DNA of 64,000 bases from Liolophura sinensis (lineage: Eukaryota; Mollusca; Polyplacophora; Chitonida; Chitonidae): assembly GCF_032854445.1 (NCBI RefSeq), contig NC_088306.1, positions 25,081,764 to 25,145,763 of the forward strand, in the 5' to 3' direction. Position numbers and translations under genes: made by a program. A model generated the notes under the pieces. It was not told the DNA's origin and made no database searches. It saw only the letters and a list, made by a program, of their open reading frames with translations. Positions within the stretch are counted from its first letter, which is position 1. Each line of letters begins with the position of its first letter. This document shows positions 11,921 to 23,243 of this stretch, piece by piece.

Positions 11921-13056
11921 CTGCAAAAAACAAGAAGGTACATGTAGAACATTTAAAGGAAGTTTTGTTTTTTCTAGGCTAAAATATAATCCAAATACTG
12001 TTCTAGCAGTGAAACCTTCCAGGAATTTGTAAATATACTGATGAGGCAGATCATTCTTTCTCCAAGTTTGGTTTTGTTAGCTGATAGGGAAAAGATGAAC
12101 TTGAAGAACGAATACTGCCTTGTTTTACCTCTTTTATTGGACTGGCGTTCAGTATGATAACATAACAAAGCATCATAGCATTATTATGCTTGATAACAAT
12201 ATTAGTACCTATAACGAATCGTCGTTCACTGCATAAACAGACGTTGTGATCCATTTAGTTGTCATATTATCCAACTAAACTTCAAAAAGGAGAAAGAGAA
12301 ACATACACGACTGTCTCTAGGTCAGCCAGCTGGGACAGATATCATAATGGAGTGACCAGCGCCTGTCGCATAGACATCCACGTCGGCAATCTCACTAAAA
12401 AATAACAGCTCAAATCCTACCTTACATTTGCTATGCACTGATTACCCAAGTCGAACGAAGTGTAGTTAAGTCATAGACAGCTTTCAACTGGAAGCTGTTA
12501 AAACTTTTAAATCAAACCAACATCCACGTTTTGATCTGTAACTTCCACCAAGATACCTGCAGCCTGTTTGAAAATTCCTTCCAAATTTTCATTATGAATT
12601 TATTTGTGGGTTTTTTTTTTTGTTTTTGTTTTTTTTCTGTTTTTTTCATATTTCGTTGTCAACATTTTAGCTTACTAACAGCTAACAGGTGCCTTGCCAG
12701 GGGCTTGGCAGGAGTTCAAAACATTTCAACAGTTCGATTAATGTTATAAGATGATTTACTGATGCTGGCTGTGACATAACTACACCTTCGTCAACTCAAA
12801 GAATCAACAAATGCCACATCTAAGGTAGGGTTCGAGCTGTTTTTTTAGTGAAATTGTCCACATGGAAGTCTCTGTGACCGGCACTGGGCGCTGTCTTACC
12901 CTGGGTAGTGTCCCAGCTAGCTGAGCTTCATTTTCTCCCATTTACCAATCAATTCACTGTATAATTTTTGCAGTTAAAACTTCCAAGAGGATACCCTAGA
13001 ATTCTGTCATGTCACCTAGCTAAATGAGGGAAAGAATGTGATGGTAGGTGCCCGGG

Positions 13057-13256
13057 NNNNNNNNNNNNNNNNNNNNNNNNNNNNNNNNNNNNNNNNNNNN
13101 NNNNNNNNNNNNNNNNNNNNNNNNNNNNNNNNNNNNNNNNNNNNNNNNNNNNNNNNNNNNNNNNNNNNNNNNNNNNNNNNNNNNNNNNNNNNNNNNNNNN
13201 NNNNNNNNNNNNNNNNNNNNNNNNNNNNNNNNNNNNNNNNNNNNNNNNNNNNNNNN
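13057..13256. other. Assembly gap, 200 N
   Basis: Exactly 200 undetermined bases. A round number suggests a placeholder rather than a measured gap. The two ends of the duplicated block meet it precisely. Confidence 0.99.
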
Positions 13257-13278
13257 CAAGAATTTAGGTTTTGGATCA

Positions 13279-13284
13279 TTTATT
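13279..13284 (-). promoter_or_regulatory. Candidate ATP6AP2 polyadenylation hexamer
   Basis: AATAAA on the minus strand, about 1.2 kb after the stop codon. I saw no other AATAAA between it and the stop in this copy by eye. The equivalent in the left copy is at about 5792-5797. The 3' UTR length is therefore unproven. Confidence 0.3.
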
Positions 13285-14512
13285 CCAGAAGCCCTTAGAG
13301 CATGGTGACAATTACACAAATGTTTTAAACAAATATTGGTCCAAAAATAGTACCGATAACAAGGGCTTCCAGTTAACCAAACACTTAATTCATCCAGACA
13401 TCTTCACAGCCATGGAATGTTTTGACAACAAAAGTGCTAACAAATCGAGCTGAATCCAAAAGGAGGTCAGTACAAGGACCCGGGGTATTGGACAGAGGAG
13501 ATAACTCAACAAAGCAGCACTGTGTCCGACTTTTTGCTTGCGAATTCATGACCAACAGCAAAAGTTTTGTATACATCAATTCAGAAAAGTTCTTGCACAT
13601 GAAGCCTTTAGACCATAACCCTCATGTACTAAATTCATATTTACATCGTATAATTAATACTTCAAGTACTATGTAATCAATGAAAAGGTAACCTGAGTAC
13701 TGATATAAAACGAAATATCAACCATAAAATCATATTATAAACCAATTAACATAAATGAAACAATTAATACTCAGAAAAAAAGGTATAGTACATATACATC
13801 TAAAGTATCTAAGACATACATTTTTTTACAAATGTATCTATATGATTTACCCTTCGATTAATTATTACAATGCTTCATATATGAGAAATGGAAATAAACT
13901 GAGAAAGAACACCACAAATCAGGAGAAGTTCTCCATGGTTTATCCAACATTCTGTAATAATCACCTCTGTTAGTAAAGAATTTATCTATACAGGTCATTG
14001 CATAAATATACAACACTCAATAATATGTTTGTATCCTTGACCTACTGATTACAGAACTGTGAAACTGTTACCCTTTGTTCCCAAATATTTGCAATATTTG
14101 CTGTGTAAAGACAAACAAAACCAAAGTCTACTGGCTATACTGTGGAAACCAGAAACATGACTCAGCATCAACTTTTTCTTCTGTTCACAAATTCCTTACT
14201 TCTTTACACTGGCTTATATGTACTATCCTGTCTGCATTAGGAAGTAATTTACAAAGGGAGATAACTCTGCAGTTGTATCATTCATGTCTTAGGGAAACTC
14301 GCCCGAACAGCTTTATATCACATAATGTTGGGGGGAGGCAAAACAAACGTTATTTTTACTACAATGTAGTCGATTTCAGTGCTTACTATCTCTCCTGATA
14401 TATCTGTATATATACATACGCACAAAACATAAAGACTAGTTTAACTTAAACACACACACAGATCCATACCTACTACTTTTTTCCCCTTCTTATATTTTAA
14501 TATTTTGAATTC

Positions 14513-14719
14513 CTAATTATCCTTTTTCATCCTCTGACTGGTCATCCTGTATATAATGCTGTCCCGGCCTGGGTCCATGTTCCACATGCAGTAAGCAATG
14601 ATGAAAATAGCGATAGCAAGTCCTACCATAAGCCAGAGGATGATGTTGAAATAGACGGGGAAGTCAGGGTCATAGCTGTCAGCAAGGTTGATCTGATTAG
14701 GGCTTGGCACACCATTATC
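14513..14719 (-). CDS. ATP6AP2: ATP6AP2 exon 8: transmembrane segment and tail
   Basis: Begins after TTATTCTACAG with codons for DNGVPSPNQ and ends in TAG. It encodes residues 306-373: a juxtamembrane segment, the helix FNIILWLMVGLAIAIFIIAY and the conserved cytosolic NMDPG..SIIYRMT tail ending KKDN. Confidence 0.95.
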   Translation of the reverse strand, partial: DNGVPSPNQINLADSYDPDFPVYFNIILWLMVGLAIAIFIIAYCMWNMDPGRDSIIYRMTSQRMKKDN

Positions 14720-17700
14720 CTGTAGAATAACCAGCTACATGTATGAAAACAGGTGAGAATAAATACACTTCACTACTGATTATTTATCTACTTGTATGAC
14801 TGGTGTTTACAACTGTACTCAAGGAATTTTCAATTACTGTATTTGACCTAAAGTTTGGCAAATTTCAAGTTTTTCCATTAAAGATCAAGATTTTGGGGAT
14901 GAAGTTTACTTAATTTCTGATCAAACTTAATCAGGGCATTAGTATCATTTTAAGGCTTTTACATGCTTCTGAAAGAGTATTTTTACATACCAAACTTTAG
15001 GTGAAATTCAGTATATGACAGCAGTCATGTGATTATGGGTGGAGAAAATTATGGGTGTCCGAAATAAACTTAGCAATTTAAAGTTGTTGTCGAAGCAGCA
15101 AGAGGTAGATGCAACCTCACTGATCACAGCCCTGGCAGCCAGAGACAGCCTGCAAATTTCGTTGCGAATTCAACTGAAGTCATGAAGTTTGAAAGTTTGT
15201 AAAAGCAAATTAAAGCATAAGCAAATATTTTGTTCACTCTCACAAATATGCACCTGAAGATTGGGGAAACTAGTGAGATCCTCTTATTAAATGCTGCAAA
15301 ATGCCATAATATGTGATAATTTGAAACTTTACAACTACATGACATCTTTGAAAGGGAGTCATCAGGGATAAGTGAAACTATGACAGGATTGAAAATTGTC
15401 AAATACCTGATATAAAACTCAATAGTATGCACATTTAATGCTCTAAACTGCATACATGTATAAAGTGTTTATGCAAAAATATCCTCAAAGCAAAATGCAT
15501 GTTTACTATTAAAATTACCTGTTCTACTGCAGTCTGTTTCAAACTCCTCACATGTCTCATATGGGGTGAACTCTCCATGGAGGTCAAGGTGACGACTTCA
15601 ACAACAACATTCCCCTTGTAAAGCTCCTTGAAATCCTCAGACATCTGACACAGAAAAGAACAAGATATAAATGTTTTAAGTTTCTAAAAGAGACAAGATA
15701 AGATATTTTTAAATTTCTTCACATAAGGCCATGTATATATCCACAGCCACAATATCACCTTTAAATTTAGGATCAGATCACTCAATTTTTTCAATATACG
15801 GCCTAATGTTATCTATAAATCACTTTGCATCAGATGACAACACCAGCATTTTCATATTCCTTTAATTATAACTGTCTAGATGTTATTTTTATGCCTGTAT
15901 TAGCACTCAGTTAAAAGTGGAATGGCCAAAATTTAATTGTGGTCTTACAACTGTCCATTTACACACAAGGTATATCATATATAATCATCCCGGATCGTCA
16001 GTTTCTGTTCAGATGCTCAATTCAACAAAGACAAGGTTAAAAATGTACCCTCCAAAAAAAAAAAAAACACAAAAAGCCGACAAAGCTGATTTAAGCTCAA
16101 CCCAGAACAAACTGTCTTCAAACTGTATGTCGACATGAACAGAGTATATGAGAATAGCTATAAAACTTGATAACATGTTTCAAGCATACTTACCTTATGT
16201 AAGAACTGACCAAGCAGAACTTTTGCATCTTGCACCTGTTTAGATTTTACACTATATTCGTCTGTGAGTGCTTTAAGACCAGAGATAGTAAAAACATACA
16301 CATCGGGGCTTGGGTTCTTGGTGGCTTTTTTATTATCTTGAACCTGCAAAAAATAACAAGGAATTATTGAAAATATTACGGATCTTTTAATCCAAAGTAC
16401 AATTTGTAAGCCACAGTAAAATGAATGTGAAAATATTGTCTTCAGTCCAAAATAAAATTTTCTCACATAAAATGTGATGGAAGGGAGATAACTCCATAAC
16501 CTCAAACACACATCAACTGCTGTAACATTCTTCATCAGGTGAAGGTTTCTAAAAAAGATGGACTGATAAACTTGTCAGTTTAATTCACTGTATCTTAGAA
16601 GTGATTTAATTTGTTTGACAGTGAATCGAGGGTCTGATTTGGGGCATTTTTGAACCCATCACAGGGGTCTGAGTGTGAGAAGTTTTGAACATTTTCAGAT
16701 TTGCTTTGTGAATATAAGTGTACCCAAATTATTCAGTTAGACAAAACCCAGGAACTGTCTATGAATCTATACCCAGAATTGTTCACTTAAATGACCAAAA
16801 CCAGTTTTATTGACGAAGGTAACAGAAGTGCCCTAGTTAAACCATCAACCTTTGGCTAGTTACCGACAAACTTTCACAAATGTGTGGTACAGATACGCAC
16901 ACCATCATTGGTGGAGGACAAGAGATCTATGAGGCAGAAGTCACCAAACCCTCACAAATAATGGGCAGAAAAATCCACTCATTCCCTGTCCAAGACAAGA
17001 ATTCAAACTACAGCTTGCCAGCAACCTGCGGAGGGTCGTGGTTTTCCCCTGGGCTCTGCCCTGTTTCCTCCCACCATAATGCTGGCCAATGTCGTAGAAG
17101 TAAAATATTCTTGAGTACGGCGTAAAACACCCATCAAATAAATAGATAAATAAATTAATAAATAATTAAATCAAACCACAGTTAAAGTCCTACACCTCAC
17201 TGACTGAGCTATATCCAGCTCCCCAACTTACTGTAGTCACAACCTCCTTGATAAGCTGAAGCTCCCCCAGTAAACTCAGGTCAGCGTCCTTACTGACGTT
17301 CAGAGAACCAGCATTGAACATTCGCAGGATAGAACTCTGGTCCAAAAGACGAGCGGCCATTTTCCTCAGGTTTGACGGCAGCTTATTGAACAGCTGTGGA
17401 TTCTGGGATTTCAAGTCGAAAATCTGGATAAATCAAATAAACAAACATAAAATTAGAATCAACAATTCAGGAAGAAACTGCTTTTAAGACCACAAATAAG
17501 TCTAATCCTTTACATTTGAATCCAACCTTTTTGAAAGTGTAAAGTTAGTTTTGCTTCAATTTATCAAAGTGAAAACAGTTTACGTATGTAGTCAATGACA
17601 GACTCAATGTGACACATGTGCAAGCAGAGGTATCTTTTAGAGTCAAATACTCATAACTCATAACCATCTTCGTCTTACCATATTCACAAGACTGATGGCT

Positions 17701-20700
17701 TCCAACTTGTCCAAACCTAACTAAATGTAGGCATTTCATTTATTCAATGTTGGACAAGGGCCTGATTGATATCAACAGAATATGAATTATGTATGATTCA
17801 AGAATAATGACGTATTATTTCTATCTTCTGATAGGTGTTAATCATCCTCTCCATAATCGATTTCACATTAATACACAACTTTGATTTAGGGATGCAGGAA
17901 ATGGCGCAGAGTTCACAGAAAATCATTTTACTTCATCAATGTTTCACATATGTACCCTGTTTATATACAGTCCATATGAATGTGCGTACGATGAGTTCAG
18001 GAGCAAAACAGACAAATGCATTTCAATTTTTCATTACGATTCATATCAATTTTTTAAAATAAAAAATTTAAATTAATCTGCTTTTGCGCCTGAACTCTTC
18101 ATATGAAAAAAAACAAGAATCTCACGTTTTTATCTAAAGACAAATCCACCAGCATGGGATTTGCCTCCAGAAAGTTGCTCTGGATAGTGTCCAGTAAGGG
18201 TTGGCTGTCAACATATGGAATGTCCTGAAGAATAAAAACAACAGATAACGATAAGTGTGAAAATTGCCAATTTTACCTCATTCATCAAGTGACAAAAAGA
18301 AGAATTCTGCTGAATTTTCTAATTCTCTGATCAACATGTACCGTTTCACTGCCAGGGCCGTAATTAGAGCAATTTAAGTTCCGGAAAACATTTGGTTGCC
18401 CAAATTGACGGCTTACTAATAAACATTAAATTCTTTCATTCACAGACTGACATGCTTTCATACAGCATCATTTTGAGTAGCATTTTACAGCATTTCACTT
18501 TCATCTGGGATCAGAACCTTCAACTTCACTCCAGGTATGCGTGCCCTGACTGTTAAATTGTGTGAGTACAAGATACATGGGACTACATTTAGGAATGTCG
18601 TTATACTGAGAAAACAGCAGCAGGAAATCCCAATCAGAATTCCGTTCATACACTAACCAACCGGAAGTGTCTATACTCACATCACTGATGGGATATTTGG
18701 CCACTGGGTTGAGATTCAGGCTGCCCAGATCACTGTGGTATCTAGGGATGGTGACCAACACGTTAGCTTTAGGTCTGCTGAACAGAGAGCCCTGGAGTAA
18801 CCCCTTCCATGTCATCCCCTACAGAAAACAAACATGTTAACAACTGGTAACCACAGATTTACATGTAGTTCAAAATGTTAGAAAAGACAAAAAACACGGA
18901 CATTCTTGCATTTGCTGTGTTATTCATGCCAATATACTTTACTCGAGGCAGCCCAGCGATGAAAACATTGTCTAAACAACATGGCAGTTATTCATTCAAA
19001 ACTCTTTTTCAAAAAAAGTACAAAAACAGGCTTTGTTGACTTACATATGCTGTACAGATTGTTACACTGTCTAAAAATTTCTGGCTATTATCAGCTGTAG
19101 TTCTCAGAATAAAATTCAGTGCCATTCATTTTACATATCACCTTTCACCTTGTCGTCGGCTTACCACTACCTTATGATAGTGACTTTCCTAGGTGTGCAC
19201 GGTCTCAAATGTCAGATTGAAGATTCCAAACTCACCCTGCCTGAGTCCACTCCCAGGACACTGGATATGACCTTGTGGATCTCACTGACCTTCAGTACGT
19301 CGTCTGTGTGCGCAAACTTCACAGACTTTGGGGAGTGGAGGACATGTAACTGCTGGCTGCTCCCATCTTCACCCAGGGATAAACCTGCAAAAAACAAGAA
19401 GGTACATGTAGAACATTTAAAGGAAGTTTTGTTTTTTCTAGGCTAAAATATAATCCAAATACTGTTCTAGCAGTAAAACCTTCCAGGAATTTGTAAATAT
19501 ACTGATGAGGCAGATCATTCTTTCTCCAAGTTTGGTTTTGTTAGCTGATAGGGAAAAGATGAACTTGAAGAACGAATACTGCCTTGTTTTATCTCTTTTA
19601 TTGGACTGGCGTTCAGTATGATAACATAACAAAGCATCATAGCATTATTATGCTTGATAACAATATTAGTACCTATAACGAATCGTCGTTCACTGCATAA
19701 ACAGACGTTGTGATCCATTTAGTTGTCATATTATCCAACTAAACTTCAAAAAGGAGAAAGAGAAACATACACGACTGTCTCTAGGTCAGCCAGCTGGGAC
19801 AGATATCATAATGGAGTGACCAGCGCCTGTCGCATAGACATCCACGTCGGCAATCTCACTAAAAATAACAGCTCAAATCCTACCTTACATTTGCTATGCA
19901 CTGATTACCCAAGTCGAACGAAGTGTAGTTAAGTCATAGACAGCTTTCAACCGGAAGCTGTTAAAACTTTTAAATCAAACCAACATCCACGTTTTGATCT
20001 GTAACTTCCACCAAGATACCTGCAGCCTGTTTGAAAATTCCTTCCAAATTTTCATTATGAATTTATTTGTGGGTTTTTTTTTTGTTTTTGTTTTTTTTCT
20101 GTTTTTTCATATTTCGTTGTCAACATTTTAGCTTACTAACAGCTAACAGGTGCCTTGCCAGGGCTTGGCAGGAGTTCAAACATTTCAACAGTTCGATTAA
20201 TGTTATAAGATGATTTACTGATGCTGGCTGTGACATAACTACACCTTCGTCAACTCAAAGAATCAATAAATGCCACATGTAAGGTAGGGTTCGAGCTGTT
20301 TTTTTAGTGAAATTGTCCACATGGAAGTCTCTGTGACCAGCACTGGGCGCTGTCTTACCCTGGGTAGTGTCCCAGCTAGCTGAGCTTGATTTTCTCCCAT
20401 TTACCAATCAATTCACTGTATAATTTTTGCAGTTAAAACTTCCAAGAAGATACCCTAGAATTCTGTCATGTCACCTAGCTAAATGAGGAAAAGAATGTGA
20501 TGGTAGGTGCCCGGGAATTTGAAAGTTGAGGTTGCTATCACATGGTAAAGTCACGAAAATAAGCCAATTCGGCATTGTGAGTTCTCGCAGGTTGAGACAA
20601 AACAGGGTGGGGACTCTCGCGAACTAACGTGGCTAATGGGTGTGATTATGCAGCAGCTGCTAACGTCGCTGTTGCGGTGACAGACTCGGTTATGCGAGAT

Positions 20701-21576
20701 GTGTATTCAGTCCTGGAAGCACCATACAATTTTGCGTTTTAGCTGCGTTAGTTTGCGGCAGCCTCCACTCCATCTCCTCTATATCATCGTGAACTTGTGA
20801 GACTTGGTTTATTCATTGTAAAACCCACTTCTGGGAGGAGGCTCATCGACTAACAGAAGAACAAACACAGTCTTTACAACTGCCCGATTACTCATCATGC
20901 CGTGCTATACTAAATTAGTACATACATGTATTCTAGGCATAAGTACATGTAAGAGCCCTAGCTTTTCGACTTGCCTAAGACAATGGCAATGCAAGTCTCC
21001 TCCACCCCACCCCCCCCCACACCAATATTCATTTATTTATTTATTTATTTATTTATTTATTTGATGGGGGGTTTTACGCCATACTCAACAATATTTTACT
21101 TATATGACGGTGGCCAGCATTATGGTGGGAGGAAACCGGCCAGAGCCTGGGGGAAACCCAAGACAACACGCAGGTTGGTGGCAGGCCTTCCCACGTCCCC
21201 TTACATACTGAGCACGCGGGTAATAATTTGGAACGAAAATACTTTAAAAGAACTAAACCAAAAGGTCTGATACATTACCATTGGTTGTTTCTGCCTTTTT
21301 TATCAATGGAGAGATGAGGAAACAAATCGGGTTAGATTTCGCTTACTGTCCGACATGAGCATGTTGTTGTTGAAATCATGTGATACTGACAGGTCCCGGT
21401 AAGTTCAATCTCAAAAGGACTATTCAAAAACTAACCGCTGCAAACAAATATGACATGCGGCAATGACATATACCTGCAATTAGAAAAACATAATTTCACG
21501 AAAGGAGAGACTTACCAATGACAAAACACGAGATCAAAACTGAACAGATAGACATTTCGACAATCCTGTCCACCAT
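14513..21576 (-). CDS. ATP6AP2: ATP6AP2: V-ATPase accessory protein 2 / (pro)renin receptor, complete gene, 8 coding exons
   Basis: Type I membrane protein. In animals it assists V-ATPase assembly in the ER and has been linked to prorenin binding and Wnt signalling. I reconstruct 373 codons from exons 21516-21576, 19236-19384, 18681-18818, 18126-18224, 17232-17423, 16194-16343, 15519-15644 and 14513-14719, all with GT..AG minus-strand introns and matching phases. Domains: signal peptide about 1-21, large luminal ectodomain to about 327, transmembrane helix about 329-350, short cytosolic tail. The tail NMDPGRDSIIYRMTSQ is the family hallmark. A furin-type RHVR site is at residues 293-296, where the vertebrate processing site lies, and the protein ends in KKDN, a KKxx ER-retrieval signal. 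Human ATP6AP2 is 350 residues, so the length fits. The start is supported by an in-frame TAA a few codons upstream of the ATG. The 5' UTR and promoter were not identified. Confidence 0.94.
15519..15644 (-). CDS. ATP6AP2: ATP6AP2 exon 7: membrane-proximal ectodomain with furin-type site
   Basis: A 126-bp phase-0 exon (42 codons) between GTGTCAG and CAG/GTAATT. LYKGNVVVEVVTL matches the conserved LYGNNAVVELVTV region of the family. RHVR lies at codons 30-33 of the exon. Confidence 0.94.
16194..16343 (-). CDS. ATP6AP2: ATP6AP2 exon 6
   Basis: A 150-bp phase-0 exon (50 codons) between TTTTTTGCAG and AAG/GTAAGT. It contains SPDVYVFTISGLKALTDEY, which corresponds to the family's SPDLY..ELAGL segment. 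Confidence 0.93.
17011..17168 (+). mobile_element. SINE-1 fragment in ATP6AP2 intron 5 (right copy)
   Basis: Same insertion as at 9525-9681, with the same 5' truncation point and tail, and a handful of substitutions. Confidence 0.85.
17232..17423 (-). CDS. ATP6AP2: ATP6AP2 exon 5
   Basis: A 192-bp phase-0 exon (64 codons) between TTTATCCAG and ACA/GTAAGT, from IFDLKSQNPQ to LGELQLIKEVVTT. The leucine-rich segment aligns with the family's LPxxL..LSELQVL stretch. Confidence 0.92.
18126..18224 (-). CDS. ATP6AP2: ATP6AP2 exon 4
   Basis: A 99-bp phase-0 exon (33 codons) between TTCTTCAG and AAC/GTGAGA, encoding DIPYVDSQPLL through LSLDKN. It joins the two neighbouring exons in frame. It has no motif of its own and is identified by position, splice sites and phase. 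Confidence 0.88.
18681..18818 (-). CDS. ATP6AP2: ATP6AP2 exon 3, intact reading frame
   Basis: A 138-bp phase-0 exon (46 codons) between TTTCTGTAG and GAT/GTGAGT. GMTWKGLLQGSLFSRPKANV matches the family's LTW.G..VGNLFHRPRATV. This copy has four C at 18801-18804 where the left copy has five. Confidence 0.94.
19236..19384 (-). CDS. ATP6AP2: ATP6AP2 exon 2
   Basis: A 149-bp exon starting in phase 1 after TTTTTTGCAG and ending AGG/GTGAGT. It completes Gly21 with exon 1. LHVLHSPKSVKF corresponds to the mature N-terminal FSILKSPGSVVF of the family. Confidence 0.92.
21031..21198 (-). mobile_element. SINE-1 fragment in ATP6AP2 intron 1
   Basis: (ATTT)n tail at 21031-21063, then the body as far as GGCAGGCCTTCCCACG. 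Head missing. It has the same strand as the gene and lies just outside the duplicated block. Confidence 0.85.
21516..21576 (-). CDS. ATP6AP2: ATP6AP2 exon 1: start codon and signal peptide
   Basis: 61 coding bases: 20 codons plus one base, followed by GTAAGTCTCTCC. The peptide MVDRIVEMSICSVLISCFVI is a plausible signal sequence, with a hydrophobic core from residue 8. The leftover G plus the GT of exon 2 gives Gly21 and keeps the frame. Met8 is a possible alternative start. Without this exon neither copy has an initiator. Confidence 0.85.
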
Positions 21577-22689
21577 CTTGAATAACGTTTATCATGTGAC
21601 AGCTGTGGCATGTAAGGAGAATCTCAACCGGAAGTATACAATAATACCAAAATATCCCTATTATTTCACATTTATGTGCACAAACTTTAATACAAACAAC
21701 CCCAAATAATTTTATTTCTGTCTTCCATTTGCGCGAATCATTACAAAATTGCTGAACTGAAGAGATTTTAATAATTGTATTGATAGAAATCTCCTCCCGA
21801 AATCAGCGCCACCATACCACTTCACAAAGGGGGCGAAACTTTGCATTTCTAAGTTGTTAGGAGAAGAAGGAATCTTCAACTTGTGTAAACATCAAGTAGA
21901 TCCACTGGGCCAAAGCTTAGTGTCTGAAAGTCCTTACCCTTGGTGGCAAGGTCTAAATATCATAAAGAAGGCAAACCGACTTACTATACCGTTGTCCAAA
22001 GCAACGGGCTACCAACAAAATATATAATTACTTGTTGCAGACCCACACAGCTCTATAGACCGACACACGACACACAAACTTACAGCTATATGTATAGGCC
22101 TATGTATGCTATTAAATAGAATAATTATTAGCGGATATATATATGATCACTACCCAAAGCAGAAACAGTTCTGTTTAACGTAAGCTTGTAAACATTTACA
22201 CACACTTTTGCTCTGAAATATGAATTCTAAACATCTTAGTTAGGTGAGTGAATGCGCGGGGCTGATTCCTGCAGTGAAACATACATCTGGGAGATCGGCA
22301 CAATCCAGACTAAAGGCTACATGTGCATTGAGCTTATAATTCATGCAAGCAAAAGTCAATTCAGTTTCTTTTGGGTGATTTTCTTTTGGCTGCCCGGACT
22401 CGCCCTGCCACAAATAAGACACAGTATATATGTACACACACCTAACTATTAAGTGCGATTTTAAACCCTAAACATACATATATACTGTACATAGGCTACA
22501 AATAACTAACTAACTAAATAAATATCACAAGTTCAAATCCCGCTCCCGTTGATTTGTCTGGGGCGGCTTTGCCTGGGTGGAGGTTTGGGAGCTACTAGTA
22601 TACACATGGGACAGGTCGCTGATTTTCCCCGGGTTCAACGAGTGTATAAACATTTAATTAAGTGTGTAGTATACATGCACTGTACACCC
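21577..22689. other. 5' flank of ATP6AP2
   Basis: It should hold the 5' UTR and promoter, but I see no TATA box, CpG cluster or clear initiator. The frames here are short and unsupported. Confidence 0.4.
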
Positions 22690-22826
22690 GGGTGAAACCG
22701 GCGACCATCCACAGGTTTCTCGGGAGAGTAACCAGCACGAGCTGGACTTGAACTCACAGCAACAGCAGTGGTGAGAGCGTTATTGCAACGCGCTTACACG
22801 CTAACCACCTGGACCACGGAGGCCCC
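22690..22826 (-). mobile_element. SINE-1 head fragment
   Basis: It retains GAGTTCAAGTCCAGCTCGTG and the A-box-side end GGGGCCTCCGTGGTCCAGGT on the minus strand. The 3' body is missing, so it is broken rather than 5' truncated. Confidence 0.75.
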
Positions 22827-22895
22827 TAAAATATATGTAAGTGTATTGTTCTTGGAACAAAAATTCTAAATAACTAAGTCTTAGTTTTAGTAATG

Positions 22896-23243
22896 AGCCG
22901 GCCGTACGTGGGAATGTCTTCCAGCAACCTGCGGAAGTCCAATGATGTATTTTTAAGTGGAATGGCTATATACAAAAACAAAAATCCAGCAGAGGAAACT
23001 TCTGCTCCTATATTATCTTAAATAGCGATTGTAATTAACAATTTCAATAGTGCTCACCAAGTGATCAGTGACCAGTCTTTTATACAAATGGGTCTGCCAG
23101 CAACGTGTGGATGGTCGTAGGTTTCCCCCGGGCTCTGCCCAGTTTCCTCTCACCATAATGCTGGTCGCCGTCGTATAAGTGAAATATTCTTGAGTACGGC
23201 ATAAAACACCAATCAAATAAATAAAATAAATAAATAAATAGTA
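22896..23243 (+). mobile_element. Composite SINE-1 copy A with ~155-bp module
   Basis: A short SINE-1 piece (GCCGTACGTGGGAATGTCTT) is followed by a non-SINE module at 22937-23092, then the SINE-1 body from CCAGCAACGTGTGGATGG to the AAATAAAT tail. The same module-body junction appears inverted at 29058-29365. Both share GTGTGGATGGTCGTAGGTTT, so they form a distinct subfamily or a duplicated segment. Confidence 0.78.

Larger units (their letters stand above)
5770..13056. repeat. ~7.3 kb duplicated block, left copy (likely alternative haplotype contig end)
   Basis: It is nearly identical to 13257-20515, with scattered SNPs and 1-4 base indels throughout, introns included. Its right edge ends in GCCCGGG and abuts the N gap. 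The same GCCCGGG at 20509-20515 continues into unique sequence. Its left edge, CAAGAATTTAGG, is exactly where the other copy starts after the gap. Confidence 0.93.
13257..20515. repeat. ~7.3 kb duplicated block, right copy
   Basis: It matches 5770-13056 from the first base after the gap to GCCCGGG at 20515. Beyond that only this copy continues, into ATP6AP2 intron 1 and exon 1. It carries the intact exon 3. Confidence 0.93.

Noticed and set aside
11686-11982. Plus-strand 98-codon frame, repeated at 19150-19446
   Set aside because: It is antisense to ATP6AP2 exon 2, whose minus-strand splice sites and family similarity are clear.
13016-13319. Open frames running through the N gap
   Set aside because: They consist mostly of undetermined residues and reflect no real sequence.
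7028-19384. Two functional tandem ATP6AP2 genes
   Set aside because: The left copy has no exon 1 and a frameshifted exon 3, and the copies meet precisely at a 200-N gap. An assembly artefact explains this more simply.
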